From Salisapilia sapeloensis (Eukaryota; Oomycota; Peronosporomycetes; Peronosporales; Salisapiliaceae): a stretch of DNA of 64,000 nucleotides. The notes beneath the pieces are model-generated. The model was not told the DNA's origin. It searched no databases and was given only the letters and a program-made list of their open reading frames with translations. The stretch's first letter is position 1, and every line of letters begins with the position of its first letter. Below are positions 19,585-30,288 of the stretch, piece after piece. The stretch lies in NCBI GenBank assembly GCA_023334545.1, contig JAADVB010000039.1:1-64000 (forward strand). The letters are read 5' to 3'. Made by a program: the position numbers and the translations under genes.

Positions 19585-22500
19585 TTACTCTACTTGTACT
19601 TGGAATTGCAAGCTCTGACCTACTCGCAAGACGTACAGATCCACTAGATCACCCTTGTCCATCAAAGACAGCTCATATCGAAAGTCCTCCGGCTCAAATG
19701 CATCGTCATTGAAACCCACGACAATATCTCCGACGTGAAGTCCTGCATGCCATGCGGAAGACCCTGGTTGCACTTTGGCTACTCGAGCACCAGCATCGTA
19801 TTCCACAGGCAATTGCTGTTTCTCTTTTTGCGTCAAAAATGCAAAAGTGATTCCTGTGCTTCTGCCTGATACGGGAGGAAGCTTCGGGTTCTCTTCAAAC
19901 TGCTGAAGCTCGCGTTGTTCTAGTATCACTGTCGAAACCAATTTGAGTGCTTTCTCCATCACTGTTTTCTTTTCTCCAGACATTGGTAAAGGAATGAGGA
20001 CGGACGTTATACCCTCATTCGACTCACTCTCATCCTCTCCTTCATTCTCCTCAGACTTTGCAATCGTGACTTCAACGCCATGTCGCGTCGACTTAGCGTG
20101 AAGTACGTCTGCAGCATCAACTTCCCATAGCACTTCAGCTGCTAGGTCTGGCGTAATGTGCTCCGTCGTCAATTCCAATTTCCTCGCTTCGACCTCTGCC
20201 AGGACAATTCGATGCGTCGTTCCGATCAGCAGTCGCTCGGGAGGGACATGAACATGTCCAATGTACTCTTCCATTTCATCCAGAAGCTCATCCATTAACT
20301 GCCTTCTCATCTGTGCCTTCTTTGCTTCTACATTCGAGAATACCATCAAGCATCCATTCTGTTCATGAAAAGCTCGAGGAAGACGCATGCGGACGTTGCG
20401 AGGCTTATCATCAAACACAGTCGCCGTCACAGAAATACCTGCCGTCCACTTTGCTGCTAGGTCAAGCACACCTGCAGCCGGTTTCACAGCGGCACCAAGT
20501 AAACCCTTGCCAACGCCTTCGACAAATCCTGATAGACCGTAGTTGTACGCACCGACCGCCGGAGCTGACACAAGACCCGAAACACCTTCAAAGACACCTT
20601 GACCGAGTCTTTTGTAGCCATAAAGCAGACCATGTCCCAGATGCGAGACGCTTTCCTCTCGACTTTGAGAGTTGCGAGCATTGATGTAGTCCTCATCAAA
20701 CGACAGTGCAGCGACATTCGACGACAAAGACCCAGTGAACTTACTAGCAGCATTAAATGTTCCGTATAACGAGTTCTTGACGAGACTTGCAGTGCCACGA
20801 GACAAGCCAAGGACAAACTCTTGTGGCGAGTGGACCATGCCTGCGATCGGTTCATAAAAAAAGTCATGGACACCGGTACCGAGATTTGCTACTAGTCCGA
20901 GTGGATTACCTAGCACATCTGCTGCGCCAAGTAACGCATATACTTGCCGTAAGCCACTCGTCATGTAATGCTGTCGAACTGCATTGAGCAAAAATGGACG
21001 AGAAGCAAAGGCATGATAGACATGCAAAGCGTTTAGATGCACGGCAGCTTGGTCGATGTTCACCAGTCTCGAACGGAGCAGTAAGAGGACTAGTGGTGGC
21101 AATCCGTTGTTCTCGTCCATCCCATTGCCGTATCCGATCTCACCAATAGTCGTTTGTTGGAAAGTTAAATGCAGACGCACTGGATGCAGCTGCAGTGTCT
21201 CAATAAACACTCGCTGACCGACAGACGTGTCACTTTCAAAGTTTCTTCTACTTGATACAAAGCCAATCGTCTTCATCGAATCTGAAGCGGCATGCAGTTG
21301 CTCCTGCATTGCTTCCTCTAGCTCATTCATCACAGCCGACAAAGCAACAAGAAGGAAGTCATCTAGCTGTACTTGTACAGGCTGTAGCATCGCTGCCAGG
21401 TATTTAATATACTCAATGTCATCACCATAGTCCACGCGTAGGACAGATACATGAAGAGTAGCGTCATCAGCATTGCTTCCCTCTGCATTCTCCGCGAAAC
21501 CGAGTGCTTGACCAGCTGTATGCATCTCGACATTGGATCTGCGAGACGGAATGGGAGTAAAGAGGACAGGAAATGTAGCGTTCTCCAGCTGATTGTCGGC
21601 GTGGAGCTTACCAAGTTTAATCTCTACCTCGTCATAGTCACCGCTGACGTACTTGTAGTTAAGGAAGACGTCCAAAGCAGTCACCAGGACGAGTTCTTCT
21701 GGATAGCTATTGATGATAGATAGCGACAGGATTGGCAGTTCGAACGACAGCGCAAAATGCTCTAGAGATAGACTACCGCCTCCCGCGCGTTGACTGATGG
21801 AAGTCTCTTCGTTGGTCGTGAGCTCGTTCATTTCCAAAACTTGATCGTGGATACGAAGTGTCTTGGTATTTCCATACAGGTACCAATAGACATATACTAG
21901 TCTCGCGTCTTGCGTACGACTTGCTGGAAGCTCAATAGACTGCACTTCTGTCATACTGTCCAATGCAACATCAATGCGTTCGTCACCAGCACCAAAAGAT
22001 ATAGAAATCTCACGCTCGAGTGGATACAAGTAGTAGGCTTCATCCCATCCAAAGCACAAGCTCTCGCCTGGAAATAATCTCTCCATGACACCGCGACAAT
22101 ACTCTAAAGACGACAATTCAGCAGCTTCTCCTTGTGCTCCATCAAACTTTTGCTGGTAATGAATCAACGTATCGTTTGTAGAATTGATGATACGATACAA
22201 TGGATAGCGCACATCCTGTTCACTCGTGAAGACAAGAAAAGCTCGTATTGCACTCTCGGCACGAACTTCTGCTCGTATGACGTACACTTGACCAGAGTAT
22301 CGATTACTGAGCTTCAATGACGTCTCACTAGCGTTCCCAAGAGACAGCTTTCCACTCCATCTCCATCCATCTTCCGCTACGGAGCTAACGAGGTCATTGC
22401 TTTGTAGACCTTTGATACGAATACTAGTATCTGATGGAGCGACGGGTTCAATGAACCAGTGGAAGGGTACAGATGAGCCTGAGTTCACGACTATACTAGC

Positions 22501-25500
22501 GCGCTTAAGACTCTCCATCGACTTCGCTTCAATGATCGTTCTAGACGGTGCGATCATCAGAGGCACGTCTGTATGATTAATGACTTCGTAGCGATCGAAG
22601 AGTGCTAGTTCCATGCATCCACCTTTCTCTGTTTTATGTGCACAGAGGATGACATCGTGCCATTGCTCTCGATTATCATTATGCAACCGAATGAGCTTAC
22701 CGTCCTTTGTAGTTACTACTCGATCTAGTACTAAGCGTCCAGATCCAGAGCCTGGCTCAGAACTATCAGCAAGATGTATGTCGACAACGTCTGAGATCGA
22801 GAAGCTGCGTCTTTCTCCTGGAGATATATTTATCCGCTGCATAGAACTTGTTTTCATACCTTCCCCAAGATACAAGTGCTCATAATCGCTATCGGAATCA
22901 AGCGAGTGGTTCAGATACTGACAGAGACTCGCCACTTGATCTGCCATATACATGCTCTTATGGACGAGATCTTGTGCTGAGACAGGATGAACGTCATTTG
23001 CATCTACCTTGAGCACAATGTCTTTAGATGTTCTGTTCTGGATGATGTATCTCGGCTGGAAGACAAGACGTAGCGTATTGCGTCCAGAGTCTCTGTTCAA
23101 AGCTGTCATGTCAAAGCTTGCGTGTTGACCACTGCTGTCTTTGATACTAATAACGTCTCTAGCCGACTCTTGGATCGAACGAAGAGGATGGAGACGACTC
23201 CAGACGACTCCATCTAAAGACAAAGCAAAGTACGCGACATCATGAGCACCAATATGATGCATGTGAGCACTTGCATCTGAGTCAAGTTTTCCTACATAAG
23301 CAAGATGAAAGTCTCTAGATTCAAAACTCTCTCGCTCTGCAGCATGTGTACAGACAAGAAGATGCATGGCCGTTGGACATCGGTTTTGCATGATCCACAA
23401 CGTGTCGAGATAAATGGTACGAGGGTGAACGTCACTCGTATTGGATGGCGCACTCGACACAGATGATACCAAGAAAGACCAAGCTCTGCAAGTACATGTA
23501 GTATCCCCCTCCATCCTACTTGCGTCACGAAGAACGCCATGACAGTTGCAAGTATCTGCTACTGACAAACAAGAGTACTCGACTCCGGCTTTACCTGCGC
23601 TTTTATCATCCAAGACGCTGCTCCATGCACTCTGGTCCGTGACTCGTATAACAATGGCTGGAGAAGACTGGACGATAGTAAACGGCAGTCCGAATGACCC
23701 ATGAGGTTCTATCGTGCCTAGACATTCTATACTATCATCTATTTCTGTCTGTACACCGACATCAATTCGACATGTCGTGTTATTCTGTAGTTTCACAAGT
23801 GACGATACATCTAGTACTCGATTATCACCAACTTTCATAATGTCTAGCACGACAGGAAACAAGCGTTTGTTTGTCGAAGAGGAGGACAATGTAGACTCTT
23901 TCGACATATCTGAAGCTTGTGAAGAGATAGAAAGTCTGCCTTCGTAATGACTTCGTTTCTGCAGTAAAGAGTAGACGAATGTACCGTTCTCTCTTAGTCG
24001 TATTCCTCTAAGTGGATACCAATTCCTTTCATCCCACTTGAGTGCAATGACCAAATCAGACGGAATGGAGGAAGATGTAAAGGACGATATTTGGAGCGGC
24101 ACTCGTTCTCCAGGAGCTACAAACACATTCAAACTGTCGTTTCCGAGAGAATATGACAACTCGAGACCACTATTGTTCACGAGATGGAAACCCCACGACA
24201 TGCGTGATGCTAGCGGCATCTCTACTCTGCTACAGCTACCGACCAAAAGAGGAAGAAGCTCATGATGTGCTCTTCGGAAGGATCTAATAAGCGATGGAGA
24301 CACATTTATGTTGATGGCACGATCGTTCCGTCCAGCAATGGCACAAGTCACGCTCATACCCTGGCTCGAGCTCTTTTCCAAAGAGCATGTGATTCCAGCA
24401 GGAAAAGGTTCGATAAGTGGCTCCCACGCGCCAAGTTGAGAGTTAAATCCCCAGACACTCACCCCATCATGCTCAACCTGTTCTTGTCCATCGTTCTCTC
24501 CTATTTCACACGCCGCATCGATTTGATATTGCTTAGTACCTGCATCTTCTGCACTAAACTTTACTGTTCCACCACACGAAATGTACGAGCTAAAGACACA
24601 TAGTACAGGAGATAGACTACTTCCGACTTGTCGGATGATAGTGACGTCCACATCCTTCGCTAGGAACTGACACTGCAGACCGTAACCTGTAGAGTTTGAC
24701 GGAGTAGAGATATTTCCTTGCTGGCTTCCAGAATTGAGCATTGTAGGTATCTCGATCGTCCACAAGCCAGCAGAAGGACTTATTGTGCTGTTATTTAATA
24801 GCACATGGAGATCAAACGTGGTAAGAGAAGGGTGAAAGTGATCAAGTGACAAGGTTGTCTTGTAAGCAGTGCTTTCATGCCTGCTAAAGGTGTAACTAGC
24901 GTCGACGTGAAACCCTTTAGCAACAGTCCTTCCATGATTCTTTGTATCTTGTTCTGAAGATACAATGCAAATGCGATCCGAGGAGGGCGTATTGTCATCT
25001 CCAAACGACCAGTTAGATGTCCAGCACAAGTCCATTGCACTTGCTGACAAGCCTATGTGCGTGTACTGTATCCCCTCATTCTTATATTCGAATGAGCACT
25101 GGCCATACGCTACGAGATGCTTGGTCTCTTGCGTATCCGTAGCACTCTTATTAACTGCTCTGTGAGCTTGGTCTCCTGTCATCTCTTCATACTTCTCATA
25201 CTGCAGTATGAAGCAATGGAAATCGGAGACTTGTCCTTTGACAATCATTGGAGTGGATGAGCTTGGCGTGTAGTGAGGTATCTCTGGTGCTGAACGCGAC
25301 CATCGACGATACGCCGGGACAATCATCATAACGACAGGAACCACTTTCATGTGCTCCATGGATATATCAACGTAACGCTGATACCGACGACTACCATCCT
25401 CGGTTGAAAGTATTTCTGTATGAGTATCTAGTCGAAATCCAACGGCATTGGCATCTTCTCTCGATCCTACTTGCATACATTTCGTTGCTTCTTCATTATC

Positions 25501-28500
25501 ACTTACGACGGATACGTTTAAGGCGTGTGCTTTAACTCCTAATTGCGTCTTTCCAGACATGTAACGCAAGTATTCAAAATGAGCATTCGTCATCGGTACT
25601 TTTAACAGCACTTGATCTGTAGTACGCAATCGAATGACCGTGTTTCCACAGTCAATGTGGACTAACATTGCGATGCCATCCGGATCAAATGCATCAAGAG
25701 TCATAGCAGACACATATGCTTTGGACAAGTTCTCTTCATACAGACACAAGAGCAGAGCATACTGCGTAGATGATAAGGTCAGGTCCAATGCTTCTGTCTC
25801 CACTGAACTAGTTCCATCTAACTCTTCCTGCATGTTATGTGGCCATCCAGATGGAAGTCGGCAAACGATTCGGACGTTGGTGGTGTAATACCCATCTCCA
25901 GGTGTCGACACCCAATTCAAACAAACGTCTTGTCGTTTAAAAAGTGACTCTGAGACTCCACCACTAGCGATAGAAATCGCCCGAACGTTTTCAAAGTGGA
26001 GGAGATACTGTTCGGATGCCAAATACAGCGGGTATGCACGAGATGCGATATTCAAGCTACCTACGCTCACCTCCACTCTCCCCGCTTTCTTCTGCTGCTC
26101 ACTTGCAGATCGTAATGTTCCTCTCGGGATAATTATACTTACATTCGCTATCAATCCACTGAGGTTAACTCGAGAAGTCATGGTGGCGCCATCCAAGCTA
26201 TAAACTGCTCTTTGGTCTGCTAGGAATGTCGACAGTCCGATCATATCCTGTTGAACAACAGATAACGCTTGCATCTGAAGCCGATGGTCGTATATCACGT
26301 TGAGTGACGAGCTCTGGATGTCCAAGCGCGTAAGTGAATGTACAGCTCTATCTTCCTTGAGGAAGCGTGACGTTTCGACCATCACCTTGACGTTTGACGT
26401 CGAAGTCATGAGCTCACTGCTAGCATGGTTTCGGTCGTCTGTCTGCTTCTCCACAGCCTCTAGATGGACTCCATCCACGAACTGCAGTTGCGTTTGAGAA
26501 CCAGCCGATAGTGTTAGACTTGTCATGGACAAGTTCGTACCACTCCAGTTCAACGATGCGAGCTGCGTATCTATTTGAGACGGTAATACGCTGATCTGCC
26601 ATCGATCTACTGTAGCCGTAATACGAAATAGCTCTTTACTCTGCTGGGCATCATTCATCGAGTTCGCATCAGTCCAAGAGCATAAAGAAGAGTTTGCACC
26701 ATCGACATTTATCGGAGAAGCCACTTGGAAAGCATTGATCAACTTTTTAAGAAAGTCAATATCCCAATACGCTTTTGCTTGTCTCGATCGCATCGACAAT
26801 CGACTCTGTGCACCACTATAGTAATCTACTTGTATCTTCGGTCCAATCTCAAGCACCTTTTGGACATTTGAGTGAGAGTTTCGTCGGTCGTACGTACTAT
26901 TCGTCCGTACAACTTGAGCATGTTGCTTGTACATGGAAAGCAGCCGCGATTCAGCATGGAGGGTTGTCTCGATTTGATATGACTTGAGCACTATATACGA
27001 TTGAATAGCGTCCAAAACGACTTGATCTGTTCCGGACTGTGCTTTATCTTCCGGTGCTAAATCCAAAATGACGACGAGACGAGGGAAGGTTACGGATAGT
27101 CGAATGAAATCATGATCGTTTGTAGTATCTTGGCTCGTACTATCAGATGAAGGAACTGGATCATCACGTGAAGATTGTGGAGGTGGAACATGTGACTTGA
27201 CTTGCATTTCGTTCCAAATTCGAAGTAGATACTGGCAATGGTCGCAGCTCAGCTCCAGTTTGATCGACGGTAACGAGCTATCTAGCACCCACGTCACGTC
27301 TCCATTCCGATGGTACTTTGGTGCACCAGTGAGTTGGAGTCCAGACACTTCATACACCTTTTCCATCGTCACTCGTAATGCTTCTTCCATCGTTCGTCTA
27401 CTTTTTACCGCCTCTCCTTCTTGATCCCCACCAATAGATAGCTCGAGAGTATCCGTTGATAGTGTCCATCCACTTCGAAACTGATCACTTCGAAGGACAG
27501 TATTCATCCAAACGACTTGAGCCATGGAAGAGCAGTCGGACGTTGCTACGATAAGACGAACACTTGGGAACCAAACTGCGATCCGAACTCGACTTGTACT
27601 GGCCGTCAAATCTGGAAGAGAAGACTTTCGTGACAGATTACGACTGTGTTTCACATTCTTCCGTGGCAACGTCTCTGCCGACTCGACTCGACTAAAGATA
27701 GGAAAGTTATCTACGACACCATCCACCACTGCCTCATTGTATGCGAGTGAGTTATGGTAGAACGTAACAAGTGAGCGCATTAGACTGGCTTCGTATCGAA
27801 GACATAGAGGAGCAAACGTGCAGTCGACGGTGGATTGTTTGTCGGATAGCTCCAGTCGCAAATCGACAAACTGTGGAAGGTTCCTACCACTTTCATCTTT
27901 ACATTTGTCTGCGTGTGATAGAAATAACTGTCTATCATCCATCATCCATCCGTTCTGTAGACCTTGTAGAGACTGTAGCAATACCCAGACATTCAAAGAT
28001 TCCTGCTTTTCAATCCACACCAATGCGAATTCACTTAATTCCAATCGCGCTAATTCATGCAACCGATCGCTTATCCCCTCTTTTTCCTCCAAACGTTCTT
28101 CCAATAACAAAAACGAAGATTGATCTACACTCAGACGGATATCTCGACCTATCGTATCAACTTTTCCCGACTCGTCTGACACCGTTGTTGCAGCATACGA
28201 CTGATGCGACGCCAAGTACAATTCTTCATACAACAAAAGCTTTTCTAATGGATGTAAAGCACCATTCGTCGTCGTTTCAGACGGTACAGAGCTATATGAC
28301 CATCGAGACTTCCACCCAGACACACGTTGCAACGATGCTTCTCGCTGCACTTCCATCTCCCGCTCCTTTTCACTACATCTTCGATAGAAAAGAATTGTAT
28401 CGACACTTAACTCGTCTTCTAATTCCATCAAACGTCGTTGGACGCTCTTCGTCGGTTCATATAAACTACGTTTATACTGTCGAATGTACTCGTTTCGCAT

Positions 28501-29694
28501 TAACCAGAGATGTGCAAATCGTTTCCAAGAACACTTTTTCTTATGCCCGCGAAAGGATGTACCGATCGTCGATACGGAGATACTGCTGGTCGAGGATGAT
28601 CGGAACACTTGGATACCGTAGAAAGCATACCGCCACCATGCTCCTGGGTTATCACGAACAGACTCCTTTGGTCGTTGACGGCGGAGATGCACGACCTTGA
28701 GGTGCGTCTCGTGCTGTGCAATAAAACTCAGAACGCTATTGACAGCTTGGCATTGACGAGCTGTCAAGTGCACACACACGTTGTCTGCGTGTACTTGGAT
28801 CTGTTGACGCGCGACAGATAGTGCCTGGTCCGACGCGGCATTCGTCTGATCCGATAGCGTCGTCGCCTTAATCTGAACGTTCATGGGTTGTAGTATATAA
28901 AACGACTCGGCAACATGCCGATGCCATTCCGTTGCGTACACTGGTGACGATGTAGGCGACGCCACTGGTTCTTCGAATGCTGCAGAGCCACGTGCATCTG
29001 TATCACAATAGATGCCAAAGCCTGAGATCTGGATCGTACGATGTAGAAATGGAGTTGGCGTCGTAGCAGGATCGACGAAGGCTTGATGCCCGTTCGCATT
29101 CGTCGTGTGCATTCGAATCGAGTCGATCGTGACGCCCATCGCGACTTGAGACCTGTTAAACTGATAAAAAGGTTGTGATGCTGGATCAAAGTTGTCTTCT
29201 TCATAACGCAGATGAACTCGATCGATTTCAATAACGACGTTATTCATAACTGCCTGGAGGATACGATCTCGATAGCTCCAGTTATGACTACTTCCTCTTT
29301 TACTCGGACTTGACTCGTGCTTATTCTTTTCTACCAGCTCTTTTAAATGTAATTCCTGTTGTTTTGCCCACGTCTGTCGAGCACGAAAAGCATCATGACC
29401 ATCCTCATTATCATCGCTTAATGGCGCAACTGTTAATTCCAAATCTTCCAACTTGAGCAGCACAGGTTCCGTCGCTAATTTGTTCCAAGGCACTTGTATA
29501 TGCAACCGACCAATACGTCCATGACATAGTTTCACAGGTAAAAAGAATTTATCGAGGACGTCTGAGCGAATACGCACGGATCGAAACTCGAGATGACCTC
29601 GAAACAAGGCTACGCGAGTCTGCTTTGCATCCAGCCCTTCTACCCAAGCTGAGAGATATTCAACAACGATGGATTCGACTAACCTCTCCAGCAT
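19585..29694 (-). CDS. VPS13: VPS13-type bridge-like lipid transfer protein with C-terminal PDZ-like domain
   Basis: One uninterrupted 10.1-kb frame, 3,369 residues, ATG at 29694. The start MLERLVESIVVEYLSAWVEGLD is the chorein motif that opens all VPS13 proteins, followed by the extended chorein region to about residue 350. A VPS13 adaptor-binding (VAB) region begins near residue 1835 (WGFHLVNNSGLELSYSL, with the usual Asn-rich repeat starts). The conserved C-terminal block GLVANLGTGVHDFFYEP lies near residue 2940, with the helical GTASLVKNSLYGTF segment after it. The last 80 residues (about 3290-3369) look like a PDZ domain, with AKVQPGSSAWHAGLHVGDIVVGFN, and are not part of animal or yeast VPS13. 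The family moves phospholipids in bulk between membranes at contact sites. Animal orthologues have dozens of introns; this gene has none. Confidence 0.93.
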   Translation of the reverse strand: MLERLVESIVVEYLSAWVEGLDAKQTRVALFRGHLEFRSVRIRSDVLDKFFLPVKLCHGRIGRLHIQVPWNKLATEPVLLKLEDLELTVAPLSDDNEDGHDAFRARQTWAKQQELHLKELVEKNKHESSPSKRGSSHNWSYRDRILQAVMNNVVIEIDRVHLRYEEDNFDPASQPFYQFNRSQVAMGVTIDSIRMHTTNANGHQAFVDPATTPTPFLHRTIQISGFGIYCDTDARGSAAFEEPVASPTSSPVYATEWHRHVAESFYILQPMNVQIKATTLSDQTNAASDQALSVARQQIQVHADNVCVHLTARQCQAVNSVLSFIAQHETHLKVVHLRRQRPKESVRDNPGAWWRYAFYGIQVFRSSSTSSISVSTIGTSFRGHKKKCSWKRFAHLWLMRNEYIRQYKRSLYEPTKSVQRRLMELEDELSVDTILFYRRCSEKEREMEVQREASLQRVSGWKSRWSYSSVPSETTTNGALHPLEKLLLYEELYLASHQSYAATTVSDESGKVDTIGRDIRLSVDQSSFLLLEERLEEKEGISDRLHELARLELSEFALVWIEKQESLNVWVLLQSLQGLQNGWMMDDRQLFLSHADKCKDESGRNLPQFVDLRLELSDKQSTVDCTFAPLCLRYEASLMRSLVTFYHNSLAYNEAVVDGVVDNFPIFSRVESAETLPRKNVKHSRNLSRKSSLPDLTASTSRVRIAVWFPSVRLIVATSDCSSMAQVVWMNTVLRSDQFRSGWTLSTDTLELSIGGDQEGEAVKSRRTMEEALRVTMEKVYEVSGLQLTGAPKYHRNGDVTWVLDSSLPSIKLELSCDHCQYLLRIWNEMQVKSHVPPPQSSRDDPVPSSDSTSQDTTNDHDFIRLSVTFPRLVVILDLAPEDKAQSGTDQVVLDAIQSYIVLKSYQIETTLHAESRLLSMYKQHAQVVRTNSTYDRRNSHSNVQKVLEIGPKIQVDYYSGAQSRLSMRSRQAKAYWDIDFLKKLINAFQVASPINVDGANSSLCSWTDANSMNDAQQSKELFRITATVDRWQISVLPSQIDTQLASLNWSGTNLSMTSLTLSAGSQTQLQFVDGVHLEAVEKQTDDRNHASSELMTSTSNVKVMVETSRFLKEDRAVHSLTRLDIQSSSLNVIYDHRLQMQALSVVQQDMIGLSTFLADQRAVYSLDGATMTSRVNLSGLIANVSIIIPRGTLRSASEQQKKAGRVEVSVGSLNIASRAYPLYLASEQYLLHFENVRAISIASGGVSESLFKRQDVCLNWVSTPGDGYYTTNVRIVCRLPSGWPHNMQEELDGTSSVETEALDLTLSSTQYALLLCLYEENLSKAYVSAMTLDAFDPDGIAMLVHIDCGNTVIRLRTTDQVLLKVPMTNAHFEYLRYMSGKTQLGVKAHALNVSVVSDNEEATKCMQVGSREDANAVGFRLDTHTEILSTEDGSRRYQRYVDISMEHMKVVPVVMMIVPAYRRWSRSAPEIPHYTPSSSTPMIVKGQVSDFHCFILQYEKYEEMTGDQAHRAVNKSATDTQETKHLVAYGQCSFEYKNEGIQYTHIGLSASAMDLCWTSNWSFGDDNTPSSDRICIVSSEQDTKNHGRTVAKGFHVDASYTFSRHESTAYKTTLSLDHFHPSLTTFDLHVLLNNSTISPSAGLWTIEIPTMLNSGSQQGNISTPSNSTGYGLQCQFLAKDVDVTIIRQVGSSLSPVLCVFSSYISCGGTVKFSAEDAGTKQYQIDAACEIGENDGQEQVEHDGVSVWGFNSQLGAWEPLIEPFPAGITCSLEKSSSQGMSVTCAIAGRNDRAININVSPSLIRSFRRAHHELLPLLVGSCSRVEMPLASRMSWGFHLVNNSGLELSYSLGNDSLNVFVAPGERVPLQISSFTSSSIPSDLVIALKWDERNWYPLRGIRLRENGTFVYSLLQKRSHYEGRLSISSQASDMSKESTLSSSSTNKRLFPVVLDIMKVGDNRVLDVSSLVKLQNNTTCRIDVGVQTEIDDSIECLGTIEPHGSFGLPFTIVQSSPAIVIRVTDQSAWSSVLDDKSAGKAGVEYSCLSVADTCNCHGVLRDASRMEGDTTCTCRAWSFLVSSVSSAPSNTSDVHPRTIYLDTLWIMQNRCPTAMHLLVCTHAAERESFESRDFHLAYVGKLDSDASAHMHHIGAHDVAYFALSLDGVVWSRLHPLRSIQESARDVISIKDSSGQHASFDMTALNRDSGRNTLRLVFQPRYIIQNRTSKDIVLKVDANDVHPVSAQDLVHKSMYMADQVASLCQYLNHSLDSDSDYEHLYLGEGMKTSSMQRINISPGERRSFSISDVVDIHLADSSEPGSGSGRLVLDRVVTTKDGKLIRLHNDNREQWHDVILCAHKTEKGGCMELALFDRYEVINHTDVPLMIAPSRTIIEAKSMESLKRASIVVNSGSSVPFHWFIEPVAPSDTSIRIKGLQSNDLVSSVAEDGWRWSGKLSLGNASETSLKLSNRYSGQVYVIRAEVRAESAIRAFLVFTSEQDVRYPLYRIINSTNDTLIHYQQKFDGAQGEAAELSSLEYCRGVMERLFPGESLCFGWDEAYYLYPLEREISISFGAGDERIDVALDSMTEVQSIELPASRTQDARLVYVYWYLYGNTKTLRIHDQVLEMNELTTNEETSISQRAGGGSLSLEHFALSFELPILSLSIINSYPEELVLVTALDVFLNYKYVSGDYDEVEIKLGKLHADNQLENATFPVLFTPIPSRRSNVEMHTAGQALGFAENAEGSNADDATLHVSVLRVDYGDDIEYIKYLAAMLQPVQVQLDDFLLVALSAVMNELEEAMQEQLHAASDSMKTIGFVSSRRNFESDTSVGQRVFIETLQLHPVRLHLTFQQTTIGEIGYGNGMDENNGLPPLVLLLLRSRLVNIDQAAVHLNALHVYHAFASRPFLLNAVRQHYMTSGLRQVYALLGAADVLGNPLGLVANLGTGVHDFFYEPIAGMVHSPQEFVLGLSRGTASLVKNSLYGTFNAASKFTGSLSSNVAALSFDEDYINARNSQSREESVSHLGHGLLYGYKRLGQGVFEGVSGLVSAPAVGAYNYGLSGFVEGVGKGLLGAAVKPAAGVLDLAAKWTAGISVTATVFDDKPRNVRMRLPRAFHEQNGCLMVFSNVEAKKAQMRRQLMDELLDEMEEYIGHVHVPPERLLIGTTHRIVLAEVEARKLELTTEHITPDLAAEVLWEVDAADVLHAKSTRHGVEVTIAKSEENEGEDESESNEGITSVLIPLPMSGEKKTVMEKALKLVSTVILEQRELQQFEENPKLPPVSGRSTGITFAFLTQKEKQQLPVEYDAGARVAKVQPGSSAWHAGLHVGDIVVGFNDDAFEPEDFRYELSLMDKGDLVDLYVLRVGQSLQFQVQVE

Positions 29695-30288
29695 TCTCCC
29701 TCAATCACAATGTAATCGGATGAGTCGAATGTGGCGTAAGGAGGTATCGATTGACGAATGCTTCCGCTGGGAGCCGAATATGGTGATGCCTATCAATCCA
29801 CAAAGAACTATGTACACATTCACTTTTGTGGATTTGCACCGGAAGATCCGCATGGTTTTCCTGTTTGGGCTACCAGATTCGAAAGCACATGTAATTAGCA
29901 CTTTAACGTCTTCTATCATCACCATCGTACGTTGAAAAGAATCCCAAGAGCATATACAGTCATCACAGTATTTTTAACCGTTTATAAATGTACATGGAAA
30001 CGTAGACACTGGACAATTTTGTAGCATGGTCCAAGTTACCATTGAATACTAGTGTAAGGAATCGGACGTGCTACTCGTTTCAGGGCACTCATATCAATCA
30101 CAGCTCGAAAACATCAACTAAAGAGTGTGGTGTCTAGCATGGACACCAAGTTCAGGCCAAAGATTGATCAATATAAGTCAACAGCTTCTCTACATCTCCT
30201 TTCCTACCGCGGATAACATGTGAACGATAAGGATAATTGGAAAAGATGACCATCCATTTTTCACTCCGACTTCTCTCCTCAATTCTTC
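29695..30288. other. Upstream region of VPS13, with a weak small-ORF candidate
   Basis: About 590 bp. It contains the VPS13 promoter. On the plus strand, ATG 29758 to TAG 29896-29898 encodes 46 residues with protein-like composition (including YVHIHFCGFAPEDPHGFPVW). It may be a real small gene, the first exon of something longer, or chance. The stretch 29900-30288 looks non-coding. Confidence 0.3.

Noticed and set aside
27771-28700. 309-codon open frame on the plus strand
   Set aside because: It is antisense to VPS13, has no recognisable domain, and reflects the codon pattern of the real gene on the other strand.
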